From Chlorobiaceae bacterium (GTDB lineage Bacteria > Bacteroidota > Chlorobiia > Chlorobiales > Chlorobiaceae): a stretch of 64,000 bases of DNA. The stretch is taken from NCBI GenBank assembly GCA_013334485.1, contig JAAXXL010000006.1, positions 1 through 64,000 of the forward strand. Reading direction: 5' to 3'. A model generated the notes under the pieces. It saw only the letters and a list, made by a program, of their open reading frames with translations. It ran no database searches and was not told where the DNA came from. The translations under genes were made by a program, and so were the position numbers. Shown one piece after another: positions 44,614 to 54,491 of the stretch; positions within the stretch are counted from its first letter, which is position 1; each line of letters begins with the position of its first letter.

Positions 44614-44640
44614 GGGCAACGCTATAAATTGTCATGAGCG
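44614..44640. repeat. End stub of the quasi-palindromic element (copy-3 subtype)
   Basis: GGGCAACGCTATAAATTGTCATGAGCG versus tGGCACCTCTATAAATTGTCGTGAGCG. Confidence 0.7.
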
Positions 44641-44645
44641 CAATC

Positions 44646-46766
44646 CTATCCAATATCAGCCAGCGTAACTCTGTCACGATAATAACGCAGATAGTGAGCT
44701 CTGATCGCACTATGTTCTGCAGCCCTTAACTGTGAGTCCTCTTCAACAATCCTGAATGCTGCTGAGCGAGCCGACTGCATGATATCGAAATCTCTCGTCA
44801 GATCAGCAATCCTCAAGCCACTCAAGCTTCCGGATTGCTCTTTTCCCAGAATATTTCCAACGCCCCGTATTCTTGCATCAATTTCCGAAATAATAAATCC
44901 GTCAGTAGTTGATACCATTGCATCCAGTCTCTCCCGGGCTTCCATCGTCGGTTTTGAGCAAATCAGAAAGCAGGTTGATCGATGCTCTCCTCTGCCAACA
45001 CGTCCCCGGAGCTGATGGAGTTGTGCAAGTCCGAACCGCTCTGCATGCTCAATAACCATAACCGTTGCATTCGGAACATCAACACCTACTTCAATAACTG
45101 TTGTACCGACAAGGAGATCGAGTTCTCCCCGGCGGAACTGCTCCATAACTGCCTCCTTGAGATCAGGGGTCAATTGGCCGTGAATCAATCCAAGACGAAG
45201 ATCAGGAAAAACCGATGAAGAGAGCTCATCAAAGCTCTCCACGGCAGCTTTCAGATCCATCTTTTCCGACTCCTCAACAAGAGGATAGACAATATAGCCT
45301 TGTCTTCCTGCCGCCACCTCACTGCGGAGATAATCATAGACCTTTGTGCACTCTTTTTCATATCGTATCAATGTTTCGACAGGCCTCCTTCCTGCAGGCA
45401 TCTGGCGGATAACCGAAACATCAAGATCACCAAATACCCCCATACTGAGGGTCCGCGGAATCGGAGTAGCGGTCATCAAGAGAACATGCGGGTTGGCAGC
45501 CTTCTCCCGGAGAGCCTTGCGCTGAAGCACCCCGAAGCGATGCTGTTCGTCAATAATAACCAGCCCGAGCCCTGCATAGCTCACCTCACCCTCAATCATA
45601 GCGTGAGTTCCGACTGCGATGTGCAGCTCTCCCGAGCCAAGTGCCTCAAGAAGAGCCTGACGCTCTTTTTTTCGCTGCTTCCCGGTCAGAAGACCAACCC
45701 GCAGCCCAAGCGGCTGAAAAAAACGTTTCATGGAGAGATAGTGCTGAACGGCAAGGATTTCGGTCGGAGCCATAAAGGCCGACTGCAGGCCATTATCAGC
45801 AGCAAGAGCCATCGCAAACATGGCTACAATGGTTTTGCCTGAACCGACATCCCCCTGCAGCATCCGGTTCATAGGGCTTCCACTTCTGAGATCGCGATAA
45901 ATTTCTCGGATCACCTGTTTCTGGCCGTCCGTCAATTCATAGGGAAGAGTACGATAGAGCTGTTCCGTCACAACCCCGGAATGGGTGAACACCGCGGCGC
46001 ACCTGTTATTTTTCAACTCGCAATGGCGCAGGGCAAACATCAACTGGGCATAAAAGAGTTCAGTCCACTTCATCCGGTAACGGGCAAGCTCAAGTGCCTT
46101 GTGCGAAGAGGGGAAATGAATTTCACGATAGGCTTCAGCAAGCGGAAGAAGGTTACAATCCGAAAGAAGAGCGGCACTGAGATTCTCTTCACTCTTGACC
46201 GTATACTCATCATAAGCACGGGCAACAAGCGTGCGCATCTGTTTTGAGCTAAGGCCGGCCTGCTTCATAGCATCACTTGTCGGGTAGATCGGAATAATCC
46301 GTCCGGTATGGTAGAGATCAAAATCACTGATCTCTCCTTCCTGAGACTCATGGGGTGATGAGGTGAGCCGATCGTAATCGGGATGCTGCATCTGCGCCTG
46401 ACGTCCGAAATAGTTCACTTTACCATAGACGGCAAGCGCATCTCCCGAAACAATACTGCGTGAGAAATAACGGACGCCCCTGAACCAGGTAAGTTCCAGC
46501 ACACCAGTTGTATCACCAAGCCATACCTTGAAGCGCGCCTTTCCCGGATGAGATCCCTCAAGCTGTGTTTTCAGAACGGTGCCGACAACCGTCACCGTCT
46601 CGCCCTCTGCAATATCCTTGATGCTTTTCATGGCACTCCGGTCGAGATAACGGCGGGGAAAGTAATTAAGGAGATCATCAACCGTTGAGATTCCAATCTC
46701 CTCAAGAATTGAAGTCTTTTTTGAGCCGACACCCTTCAGATAGGTTATTGATGTAGAACCGGTCAT
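44646..46766 (-). CDS. recG: ATP-dependent DNA helicase RecG
   Basis: [43 protein letters not shown]. Confidence 0.96.
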   Translation of the reverse strand: MTGSTSITYLKGVGSKKTSILEEIGISTVDDLLNYFPRRYLDRSAMKSIKDIAEGETVTVVGTVLKTQLEGSHPGKARFKVWLGDTTGVLELTWFRGVRYFSRSIVSGDALAVYGKVNYFGRQAQMQHPDYDRLTSSPHESQEGEISDFDLYHTGRIIPIYPTSDAMKQAGLSSKQMRTLVARAYDEYTVKSEENLSAALLSDCNLLPLAEAYREIHFPSSHKALELARYRMKWTELFYAQLMFALRHCELKNNRCAAVFTHSGVVTEQLYRTLPYELTDGQKQVIREIYRDLRSGSPMNRMLQGDVGSGKTIVAMFAMALAADNGLQSAFMAPTEILAVQHYLSMKRFFQPLGLRVGLLTGKQRKKERQALLEALGSGELHIAVGTHAMIEGEVSYAGLGLVIIDEQHRFGVLQRKALREKAANPHVLLMTATPIPRTLSMGVFGDLDVSVIRQMPAGRRPVETLIRYEKECTKVYDYLRSEVAAGRQGYIVYPLVEESEKMDLKAAVESFDELSSSVFPDLRLGLIHGQLTPDLKEAVMEQFRRGELDLLVGTTVIEVGVDVPNATVMVIEHAERFGLAQLHQLRGRVGRGEHRSTCFLICSKPTMEARERLDAMVSTTDGFIISEIDARIRGVGNILGKEQSGSLSGLRIADLTRDFDIMQSARSAAFRIVEEDSQLRAAEHSAIRAHYLRYYRDRVTLADIG

Positions 46767-46775
46767 ATTAAAAGG

Positions 46776-46806
46776 TTGTATCTGGAGATGATTTCTTGTA
46801 TATTTG
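46776..46806 (+). promoter_or_regulatory. Candidate Bacteroidetes-type promoter upstream of rpmE
   Basis: TTG, 20-nt spacer, TATATTTG; fits the TTG / TAnnTTTG consensus. Confidence 0.5.
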
Positions 46807-46868
46807 CACCTTTACCATTTTACATGGCAAGCCATTTCATTTATTGTACGACAAAGTCAACGAAAGTC

Positions 46869-47096
46869 ATGAAACAAGATATTCACCCAAAGTATACAAG
46901 CGTCACCGTCAACTGCGCAAACTGCGGCAACAGCTTTGAAACCCGCTCTACCAGACCGACAATCAAAGTTGATATCTGCAACAACTGCCATCCGTTCTAT
47001 ACCGGAAAGCAGACCCTTGTTGACACCGCTGGACGCGTTGAACGTTTCAACAAACGCTTCGCTAAATCCACAGCAGCACAGACAAGCACCAAGTAA
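46869..47096 (+). CDS. rpmE: 50S ribosomal protein L31 (start corrected from 46776)
   Basis: [28 protein letters not shown]...[14 protein letters not shown]. Confidence 0.95.
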   Translation: MKQDIHPKYTSVTVNCANCGNSFETRSTRPTIKVDICNNCHPFYTGKQTLVDTAGRVERFNKRFAKSTAAQTSTK

Positions 47097-47139
47097 AGGG
47101 CACCTGTCGGCAAATCAGCACTAACCCATAGGAACAGTT

Positions 47140-47700
47140 ATGAGTGTCAGGGATGTTGCTCAGAAGAGTGAGCAGAAAATGAAAAAGACCATTGAGGCAT
47201 TTCAGCATGAACTTGCTTCAATAAGAACGGGCAAGGCAACTACTGCGCTGCTTGATCGTGTCAAGGTTGATGCCTACGGTCAGCAGATGCCCCTCAAACA
47301 GGTTGGAAACGTAGGTGTGCTGGATGTTCATACACTCATGGTTCAGGTCTGGGACAAGTCAATGGTTTCAGCAACTGAAAAAGCCATCCGTGATGCAAAC
47401 CTCGGCCTCAATCCTTCCGCCGATGGTCAGAACATCAGGGTAAGCATTCCTCCTCTGACTGAAGAGCGCCGCAAAGAGTTTGTAAAGCTCACCAAAAAAT
47501 TTGGTGAAGATTCAAAAGTATCGCTCCGCAATCTCCGTCGCGACATGATACATGAGATTGAAAAACTCGAAAAAGATAAAGCCATCAGCGAAGACGACAA
47601 AAATCGCGGAAAAAAAGAGGCTGATGAGCTGCTGCATAAATCCGAAAAACAGCTTACCGAAATAATGACAGCCAAAGAGAAAGAGATCATGGATGTATAA
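47140..47700 (+). CDS. frr: Ribosome recycling factor
   Basis: FQHELASIRTGKATTALLDRV; RVSIPPLTEERRKE. Confidence 0.97.
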   Translation: MSVRDVAQKSEQKMKKTIEAFQHELASIRTGKATTALLDRVKVDAYGQQMPLKQVGNVGVLDVHTLMVQVWDKSMVSATEKAIRDANLGLNPSADGQNIRVSIPPLTEERRKEFVKLTKKFGEDSKVSLRNLRRDMIHEIEKLEKDKAISEDDKNRGKKEADELLHKSEKQLTEIMTAKEKEIMDV

Positions 47701-47729
47701 TTGGCTGAACATGAAACGCACTGAACATT

Positions 47730-47760
47730 AAAAAAGCCGGTATCAATCCGGCTTTTTTAA
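47730..47760. terminator. Bidirectional terminator between frr and bchY
   Basis: TTAAAAAAGCCGG tatcaat CCGGCTTTTTTAA. Confidence 0.9.
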
Positions 47761-47778
47761 TCTCCTCCAAATGAGCTT

Positions 47779-49017
47779 TTACCCTTCAAAATACTCCTTC
47801 ATCTTCCTGAACACCTCTTTTTTACCGAGCAACCCGCTGATCATACCGAGCACCGTTGCAGCTCCAGCAGCAAAAAAGAGCGGACGGGCGGAAATATTGT
47901 TGGTATAGTAGATTGCGGGAATGCCCCGCTCTTTGGCAAAGCTGTCGAGTGATGTGGTACCGATCACCAGATCCGGCTTGTACTCCACAACTGCCTGCAT
48001 ATCCTCTTCAAGATATTTCCGGTATCGGATCTCTGTGCCGAGCATGGAGAGCACCTTGTGATCCTCCTCACCAAGCGCCATTCTTGCAATTGAGGTAGAT
48101 GCATAGGGGACTTCAAGCCCCGCCTCAAGCAGAAGACGCACAACAGGCAATTCATTTCCCTCATAACCGGCAACAATAACCCGACCCTTAAGGTGTTTGA
48201 ACTGCGCAAAAACTTCCCGTGACTTCCGAGCCTCCTCTTCAGCAACAGCTCTCACTGAAACCGGGTCAAGACCAAGAGCATCTCCGACACGACCTATCCA
48301 CTGCGCTGTAGCGTTGGCTCCGATCGGGTTCCCTTTAACAATTTTAGCACCACGCTCTTCAAACAGCGAAGCGGTTCTTTCGTAAAACGGATGAAGCACC
48401 GCACAAGCCTCGGCCTGCCCTGCCTCGATATAATCCTCCAGCGCTGTGCCAGGAAGAACAATCACCGATTCCACACCGATTTTCTGAAGCACCGCACCAA
48501 TAGTCATGGCATCAACCGGGAAAATCTCTCCCAGCACCACCAGCGATTTTGGCTTTTTCGGAGCATCAAAATTCCCGAACCGTTTCAAAAGAGTAGCTAC
48601 GGCAACATCCTTTGCCTCAGGATGCGTCCTGATCTGAAAAGCAGGCAGCCGCACAAGCAGCACTTCAGCATTACCTGCTTTCCTGGGAAGAAGCTCCTCG
48701 GCAATTCCCGCAGTTTCAGCAACACAGGTGCTGACAACTGGAATAAACCGCACAGACGGGTCTTTGGCAATCTCTTCGATAGTCTTGCGCAGATCATCAA
48801 TCATGGTACCACCGGATATCTGCACATTCATCAGCTCCGGAGAGATAATGGATTTGCGGGCTGCATAAAAATGGGAGACAAACGTCAGCCCGTAGAGACA
48901 ACCCTGGTCAGCAGCAAGACAGACCTGAACACCGTCGATTCTTGTCAATACCCTCAACCCGCCGAATGCCGGGCACATGGACTGCGGGTGCAAGGTGCTA
49001 CAACTCTTTTTTTCCAT
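47779..49017 (-). CDS. bchY: Chlorophyllide reductase subunit Y
   Basis: QSMCPAFGGLRVL...GCLYGLTFVSHFYAARKSI; nitrogenase-like fold. Confidence 0.9.
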   Translation of the reverse strand: MEKKSCSTLHPQSMCPAFGGLRVLTRIDGVQVCLAADQGCLYGLTFVSHFYAARKSIISPELMNVQISGGTMIDDLRKTIEEIAKDPSVRFIPVVSTCVAETAGIAEELLPRKAGNAEVLLVRLPAFQIRTHPEAKDVAVATLLKRFGNFDAPKKPKSLVVLGEIFPVDAMTIGAVLQKIGVESVIVLPGTALEDYIEAGQAEACAVLHPFYERTASLFEERGAKIVKGNPIGANATAQWIGRVGDALGLDPVSVRAVAEEEARKSREVFAQFKHLKGRVIVAGYEGNELPVVRLLLEAGLEVPYASTSIARMALGEEDHKVLSMLGTEIRYRKYLEEDMQAVVEYKPDLVIGTTSLDSFAKERGIPAIYYTNNISARPLFFAAGAATVLGMISGLLGKKEVFRKMKEYFEG

Positions 49018-50011
49018 GAAGAACTACCCTCTTTATAACATGTTGGATATAGGCGCTGACAACCATTTTTTTCGGCATCCCTTTCAGATATACTGCCGCT
49101 TGCTCTCTTTCTGAAAACTTTCCCGTCATAAGGCGAAAGTATTTCACACCTCCGGCAAATGCCGGCCAGATAAAGGTAGCGATACCTTTCGAACGCAGCA
49201 AAGCACTCTCTTTGCGGGCAGTACTCTCGGAACGAAAGGTTGCAACTATAAGGGTGAACTCCCCTTTTTCAAGCACGACAGAGTCCTCAGTTCCTCCCTG
49301 AAAAGATGGAGCTGCCCCGGAGCTGACATCGCTCCTTTCTACAGGTGCGGCTGAAGGCACCGGAGGGGAAAGCTGCTCTGCTGCAACAGCTTGCAAAACC
49401 ACATCTGCGATTTGTCGGCCATAGAACACAGAAAGCAAAATGCCTGCTGCAATAACTGCAGTAACAAGAAATGCATAAGGAGAGATATTGCGATGGGAGG
49501 ATGCATGAACGCTATCAGACTGAGTAACAACGACCTCATCCAGATCCTGATACTCCCTGTTCAGAAGCGCTTCCAGAGAGCTGTCCGCAACAAACCCGTA
49601 TACTCCCTTTTCCAGAGAGAACCGGCCAAATCCATTAAGTAAAAGCTCCCGCTTCTCCTTGAACGCCCGACCAAACACTTTAGCAAGGCTGCTCGCAAAG
49701 CGTTCAGCCTCACCGGGAGCCATACCAACTCTCGCAACAGCAATAAGCCGTGCATTATCGTTGCCGAATAACTCTCTCTCGAATATCAGCCTGTTACCGG
49801 GAGGAGTATAAATTGTACCGGCAACGGTAATCTTTTTAACCGGCGGCAACGGCATGACCGCAAACCGGCCAAGACCTTTTATGGAGAGCTTTCCATGCTC
49901 AAGAAGCTCGGCAACCATGGCTCCTGAAAAGCTGTTCAGAAAACGATGAACATCTTGAGTATCAGTCGCAAGCAGAATCGCCAGTTCCTCTATAAAATCA
50001 TGGTTGGTCAT
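48998..50011 (-). CDS. HU/CCDC81-like domain protein with TM helix and C-terminal SPOR domain (start revised from 50218)
   Basis: MTNHDFIEELAILLATDTQDVHRFLNSFSGAMVAELLEHGKLSIKGLGRF; C-terminal FTLIVATFRSESTARKESALLRSKG. Confidence 0.8.
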   Translation of the reverse strand: MTNHDFIEELAILLATDTQDVHRFLNSFSGAMVAELLEHGKLSIKGLGRFAVMPLPPVKKITVAGTIYTPPGNRLIFERELFGNDNARLIAVARVGMAPGEAERFASSLAKVFGRAFKEKRELLLNGFGRFSLEKGVYGFVADSSLEALLNREYQDLDEVVVTQSDSVHASSHRNISPYAFLVTAVIAAGILLSVFYGRQIADVVLQAVAAEQLSPPVPSAAPVERSDVSSGAAPSFQGGTEDSVVLEKGEFTLIVATFRSESTARKESALLRSKGIATFIWPAFAGGVKYFRLMTGKFSEREQAAVYLKGMPKKMVVSAYIQHVIKRVVLHGKKEL

Positions 50012-50127
50012 AACATCAGCCTTGAGAACGCGAGCGCTAAACGCATTGCGGTGAATGAAAAACGAATATAACACTTCCACCCATAAAAGTGCCAACCACC
50101 CCCGGTTCAATAGCGTATCACCTCCGC

Positions 50128-50165
50128 CGTCATCCCGAACAACGAGAGGGATCTCCTGTTCTTCG
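50128..50165. repeat. GTCATCCCGAAC...GAGAGGGATCTC dispersed repeat
   Basis: CGTCATCCCGAACAACGAGAGGGATCTCCTGTTCTT; second copy at 51654. Confidence 0.75.
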
Positions 50166-50319
50166 GCATCCACTGACGGATATTGCTCTCCCGGGAAGCC
50201 GGAATCGAAACGACACATCGGAACTCACCGCCATTAAGAGTAAAGAATCAGCGGGTATTAGAGAATGATTTGCTTTATTACAGCATACATTTTTACGGTC
50301 ACCTATCCTGTTTGCCAGT

Positions 50320-51522
50320 ATGAGCAATGAGATTCTCTCGGTCAGTGAATTGACACTGCAGATCAAAACAGGACTTGAAACCCTGTTTCCTTTTGTCAAG
50401 CTCAAAGGTGAAATATCAAACTACAAAAGGCACAGCTCCGGTCACAGTTATCTGACACTGAAAGACGATGGAGCCCAGATCCCTGCAATTATCTGGAAAA
50501 ACACCGGTATCAGGCTCGGTGTAGAACTTAAGGACGGCATCAATGTTGTAGCTGAAGGGCGTCTTGAAGTCTATCCGCCATCCGGACGATATCAGCTCAT
50601 CTGTACCGCTGTGACTGCTGCCGGAGAGGGCGCTCTTCAGCAGGCATTTGCAGAGCTTCTGCAAAAACTTGCTAAAGCCGGATACTTCGGTGCCGAAAGG
50701 AAAAAAGCTGTTCCCGCAATACCTGAAACCATCGCACTCATAACCTCCTCCACCGGAGCAGTTATTGAAGATATGAGCAAGGTGCTCGACCGAAGATTTC
50801 CGGCAGCACGAGTCCTGCTCTATCCGGTAAAGGTTCAGGGAACCAACGCGGCCGGGTCAGTAGCAGCAGGAATTGCTTATTTCAACTCAACAAAAAACCC
50901 TTCACACCGACCGGATGTTATCATTATAGCGCGTGGAGGGGGCTCTCTTGAAGACCTGCAGGCCTTTAATGACGAGATCGTCGCTGATGCCCTCTACAAC
51001 TCAACCATACCGGTAATCAGCGCCATCGGCCACGAAACGGATTTGACCATCGCGGATATGGCCGCTGATCTCAGGGCTGGAACACCCTCAATTGCAGCAG
51101 AACTTGCCGTGCCCGATACAGGGGAGCTTCTCCGCCGGATTGATAACCTGCTATCAAAACAGGAGCGTGCAGTGCTGAGCAATGTGGAAGGCGCAGAACG
51201 TCAGATCTACTCTATCTGCAGCAGCTACGCATTCAATCGCCCTCCTCTGCAGATGCAGCAGTTTGAAGAGCGGATCACGACCCTTCTTGAGCGGTCAGGA
51301 AAAACAATCCGGAACATTTTCAATGAAACGGTTGTACGCTACGCATCCATCCATCAGCAGCTCACACTGCTTGATTACAGAAAAACACTTGAACGAGGCT
51401 ATGTACTGGTCAAAAAAGAGGGGCAATTTATGACCGGCATCACCGAACTGCACCCATCAGACAGGGTAGATCTGCTTTTTCACGAGGGAACCCTGCCCGC
51501 CGTGATAAGCAGCGATGCGTAA
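50320..51522 (+). CDS. xseA: Exodeoxyribonuclease VII large subunit
   Basis: SVSELTLQIKTGLETLFPFVKLKGEISNYKRHSSGHSYLTLKD; ARGGGSLEDLQAFNDE. Confidence 0.96.
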   Translation: MSNEILSVSELTLQIKTGLETLFPFVKLKGEISNYKRHSSGHSYLTLKDDGAQIPAIIWKNTGIRLGVELKDGINVVAEGRLEVYPPSGRYQLICTAVTAAGEGALQQAFAELLQKLAKAGYFGAERKKAVPAIPETIALITSSTGAVIEDMSKVLDRRFPAARVLLYPVKVQGTNAAGSVAAGIAYFNSTKNPSHRPDVIIIARGGGSLEDLQAFNDEIVADALYNSTIPVISAIGHETDLTIADMAADLRAGTPSIAAELAVPDTGELLRRIDNLLSKQERAVLSNVEGAERQIYSICSSYAFNRPPLQMQQFEERITTLLERSGKTIRNIFNETVVRYASIHQQLTLLDYRKTLERGYVLVKKEGQFMTGITELHPSDRVDLLFHEGTLPAVISSDA

Positions 51523-51556
51523 ATGTTGAATGTTGGATTCCGGATTAAAAAGGAAG

Positions 51557-51587
51557 ATTTTTTGCCACGAAATACACGAAATCACAC
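51557..51587. repeat. CCACGAAA/ACACGAAAT dispersed repeat
   Basis: ATTTTTTGCCACGAAATACACGAAATCACAC. Confidence 0.65.
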
Positions 51588-51653
51588 TAAAAGAAGAGGT
51601 TGAAAAGATTTTCGGTTTTGAATTATAAATTGTTGGAATGTAAAAGGGCTGGT

Positions 51654-51690
51654 GTCATCCCGAACGAAAGAGAGGGATCTCTGTTCATTG
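51654..51690. repeat. GTCATCCCGAAC...GAGAGGGATCTC dispersed repeat
   Basis: GTCATCCCGAACGAAAGAGAGGGATCTCTGTTCATT. Confidence 0.75.
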
Positions 51691-51726
51691 CGCAGGGATA
51701 AAAAGGGATAGTTTTTGCATTGAGGT

Positions 51727-51754
51727 GTAGAGGCGATCCTGCGTGTTCGCCCTC
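51727..51754. repeat. GTAGGGGC...GCCC-type inverted dispersed repeat
   Basis: GTAGAGGCGATCCTGCGTGTTCGCCCTC. Confidence 0.65.
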
Positions 51755-51787
51755 TTGGAAATGAGGACTGAGGGGTTAATTCCTCTT

Positions 51788-51823
51788 CGTCGTTGCGGTC
51801 CCGAGACACCTTGTTATCCTTTT
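51788..51823. repeat. Degenerate 9-nt array, class GTCCYTGNN
   Basis: CTCTTC then GTCGTTGCG GTCCCGAGA CACCTTGTT ATCCTTTTC. Confidence 0.5.
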
Positions 51824-51833
51824 CTTTTGTCGC

Positions 51834-52466
51834 CTAAAAAGCCCGCACGGCTCGCACTCTGCTGTAGTAAGACTTTGTGCCACCGCCAAGATAACCATCA
51901 CTGAAGTACTGGTACCAGGCGGTATCAGAAGTTCTTTCAGATGAGCTCCAGTAATAGTCTACTGCAAAGGCGCCAACAACTGCTCGATTTATGTAAAGCT
52001 GATTCAATTCATCCTTGCTCGGCAGAAACCAGTCCCTAAACCCACCGCCCCTATATGCCCTTGCAAGTGCAGCGGCACTTCTCGGGTATGCCGCTACAGG
52101 ATATCTTGCCAAAATCTTTTGTGTATTGACTGCTCCCTGACCTAATTCTGCACTCGTATCAAGAAGTACCTGAAAGGCATAATCGCCGGTATTTACAGTT
52201 TCATCCTGACCAGTGCTCCACCGATAAACTCCTGACCATGATGATTTATTCCAGGGATCAAGATATGATATGGTGATATCCTTTGCCGCGGCTATAAGCC
52301 CATGCTGCCGGCTACTATCAACATAAAAAACGATCCCTCCTCCATACTTGTCGCCAATCTTGAAAGAAACTGCATACGACAGTACCGAATAAAAAATCAT
52401 ACAGAAACTGCTGATCAATAACACTTTCGATAACCATCCGAAAAGTGTCCCTGTAACAGATTTCAT
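51834..52466 (-). CDS. Secreted DUF1566-like protein
   Basis: N-terminal signal-like helix; GDKYGGGIVFYVDSSRQHGLIAAAKD; WFLPSKDELNQLY; YWSSSE. Confidence 0.82.
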   Translation of the reverse strand: MKSVTGTLFGWLSKVLLISSFCMIFYSVLSYAVSFKIGDKYGGGIVFYVDSSRQHGLIAAAKDITISYLDPWNKSSWSGVYRWSTGQDETVNTGDYAFQVLLDTSAELGQGAVNTQKILARYPVAAYPRSAAALARAYRGGGFRDWFLPSKDELNQLYINRAVVGAFAVDYYWSSSERTSDTAWYQYFSDGYLGGGTKSYYSRVRAVRAF

Positions 52467-52649
52467 TATTTCAACGTATTAAATAAAACTTCTGGGCAAT
52501 AAAAATCACATAACACTCTCTTCTAACGTAACAATATATAAACGAATAAAAAACATCTACTCTTGTGCATTTTAAAAATGCACGAAGCGGTTAAAACGTC
52601 CTCAAATGATGCCCGTGATGGAAAATACGTAATTAAAATCTAAAAACAG

Positions 52650-53396
52650 TCAACTACCAAAAGAAGTATTTCTGATTATTTTACGCACAAACTCAAGCTC
52701 TTCAAGCGTGTTAACCCCGGGATTATCAATTTCAGTTGTAATACACTGTATACGAAACCCGTTCTCAAGCAGTCGAAGCTGTTCAAGTGACTCCTCCTCT
52801 TCAAGCATTGAAGGCTGAAGCCCCGCAAATTGCTCAAGTACTCCGGCGCTGAACGCATAGAGCCCTATATGACGATAGAAGGTGGTGGTCGACATCTTTG
52901 TTCGCCTGTATGGAATCGGACTGCGTGAAAAATAGAGGGCAAACCCCTTCCGGTCCATAACGACCTTCACGACATGAGGGTCTTCAATCTGTTCACGGTC
53001 ACCGGGAACAAGCGGAAAAACAAGGGTGGAGCAATCGGGTGGATCAGCAGAAAAAAAAGGCCGGAGTGCAAGATCAATATTTTCAGGACTGATCAGAGGC
53101 TCATCGCCCTGTAGATTAAGAAAAACATCCCCACCAATCACTCTTGCGGCTTCAGCAATCCGCTCTGTGCCGCATCGAGCTTCAGGAGAAGTCATAATAA
53201 CGTCAGCCCCCCGCTCTTCAAGTACAGAGGCAATCTCCCTGCTGTCGGTAGCAACAACAACCCTCTCTGCAAGCCGGGATTTGAGTGCCTGCCGCCAGGT
53301 ACGAACAATAAGCGGCTCACCCTCAAGATCGGCAAGCATTTTTTTCTCAAGACGGCTGGAATCAAGCCTGGCAGGAATAACAATAACAGCTTTCAT
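52650..53396 (-). CDS. kdsB: 3-deoxy-manno-octulosonate cytidylyltransferase
   Basis: [44 protein letters not shown]. Confidence 0.95.
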   Translation of the reverse strand: MKAVIVIPARLDSSRLEKKMLADLEGEPLIVRTWRQALKSRLAERVVVATDSREIASVLEERGADVIMTSPEARCGTERIAEAARVIGGDVFLNLQGDEPLISPENIDLALRPFFSADPPDCSTLVFPLVPGDREQIEDPHVVKVVMDRKGFALYFSRSPIPYRRTKMSTTTFYRHIGLYAFSAGVLEQFAGLQPSMLEEEESLEQLRLLENGFRIQCITTEIDNPGVNTLEELEFVRKIIRNTSFGS

Positions 53397-53845
53397 GGGG
53401 AAAGTGGCGTATCAAGAATCAAAGTTATCGGTCCGTCATTGACCAGAGCGACCTGCATGTCGGCTCCATACCATCCTGTCATAACCGGTTTTTCAAGTTG
53501 TTGGCCAATCATTCGGACAAAGTTATCATAGATTGGTTGAGCATCTTCAAAACGGGCTGAACCGGAAAAGCCCGGACGGCTGCCCCGGCTTGAGTCAGCA
53601 TAGAGTGTAAACTGTGACACAACCATAACTTCTCCCTCACTCTCTGTGAGCGAAAGATTCATTTTACCTTCGCAGTCATTAAAAATCCTCAGGCCTGCTA
53701 TCTTGCGGCTCATCCATTTGACTTCCGCTACACCGTCACCGGGAGCTATGCCAAGCAACACAAGCAGACCCGGACCTATCCCGGAGTATCGAGCGTCGCT
53801 TGCTGAGACACTTGCAGATCTCACTCTCTGAACCACAGCTCTCAT
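53393..53845 (-). CDS. dtd: D-aminoacyl-tRNA deacylase
   Basis: [37 protein letters not shown]. Confidence 0.95.
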   Translation of the reverse strand: MRAVVQRVRSASVSASDARYSGIGPGLLVLLGIAPGDGVAEVKWMSRKIAGLRIFNDCEGKMNLSLTESEGEVMVVSQFTLYADSSRGSRPGFSGSARFEDAQPIYDNFVRMIGQQLEKPVMTGWYGADMQVALVNDGPITLILDTPLSP

Positions 53846-53866
53846 AAGGTGCCCATTTTCTCTTCT

Positions 53867-54160
53867 TTACTCGTAAGCGTTGAACGCCAGAGCTGCGGCT
53901 TCAATAGTGACCCCTTCCACCATAACGGTTTTAGTCCGGGAACTCTTCCCTGCGATAATATGCACCCGAGAGGGAGGAATGCGGAAAACTTTTGAAAACA
54001 GTTCACAGCACTCCCTGTTTGCAGCATCATCAACAGGTGCCGCTTTCAGGCTCACCTTCAGGCCCCCGTTATAGAGGCCACACACTCTGCTTTTCGATGA
54101 CCGGGGCTGTGCCTTGACGACAAAAACCGCACTGCCGTTTTTTTCGCGAAGCTCAACCAC
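53867..54160 (-). CDS. YggU/DUF167 family protein
   Basis: [46 protein letters not shown]. Confidence 0.9.
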   Translation of the reverse strand: MVELREKNGSAVFVVKAQPRSSKSRVCGLYNGGLKVSLKAAPVDDAANRECCELFSKVFRIPPSRVHIIAGKSSRTKTVMVEGVTIEAAALAFNAYE

Positions 54161-54167
54161 TGCGATG

Positions 54168-54455
54168 CTACCCGATCACCTTTGGCACTTTAAAAAAACG
54201 ATCCTGCTTGTCAGGGGCATTCTTCAGTACCGCCTCCGATGAAAGCGACTGATGTTCAACATCTTCACGAAGCACATTGATCTGGTCATGAATGCTGCTG
54301 AGCGGCTCCACACCCTCAGTATCAACTTCATTGAGCTTCTCGATATATTGCAGAATATTGTTCAGTTCACTGGTCATAACGAGCGTCTCATCCTCATTGA
54401 ACCTGAGGCGTGCCAAATCGGCGATATAGGCAACATCTTTGGAAGTAACCGACAT
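54168..54455 (-). CDS. gatC: Asp-tRNA(Asn)/Glu-tRNA(Gln) amidotransferase subunit C
   Basis: [16 protein letters not shown]...[21 protein letters not shown]. Confidence 0.94.
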   Translation of the reverse strand: MSVTSKDVAYIADLARLRFNEDETLVMTSELNNILQYIEKLNEVDTEGVEPLSSIHDQINVLREDVEHQSLSSEAVLKNAPDKQDRFFKVPKVIG

Positions 54456-54491
54456 AATAACCTGATCAAATAATTAAAAATAAAAACACCT

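Noticed and set aside
47779-49017. Nitrogenase component
   Set aside because: The nitrogenase-like protein matches chlorophyllide reductase subunit BchY better (CPAFGGLRV, GLTFVSHFYAARKS).
48391-49038. 215-aa plus-strand ORF opposite bchY
   Set aside because: Antisense to a well-supported gene; no domain.
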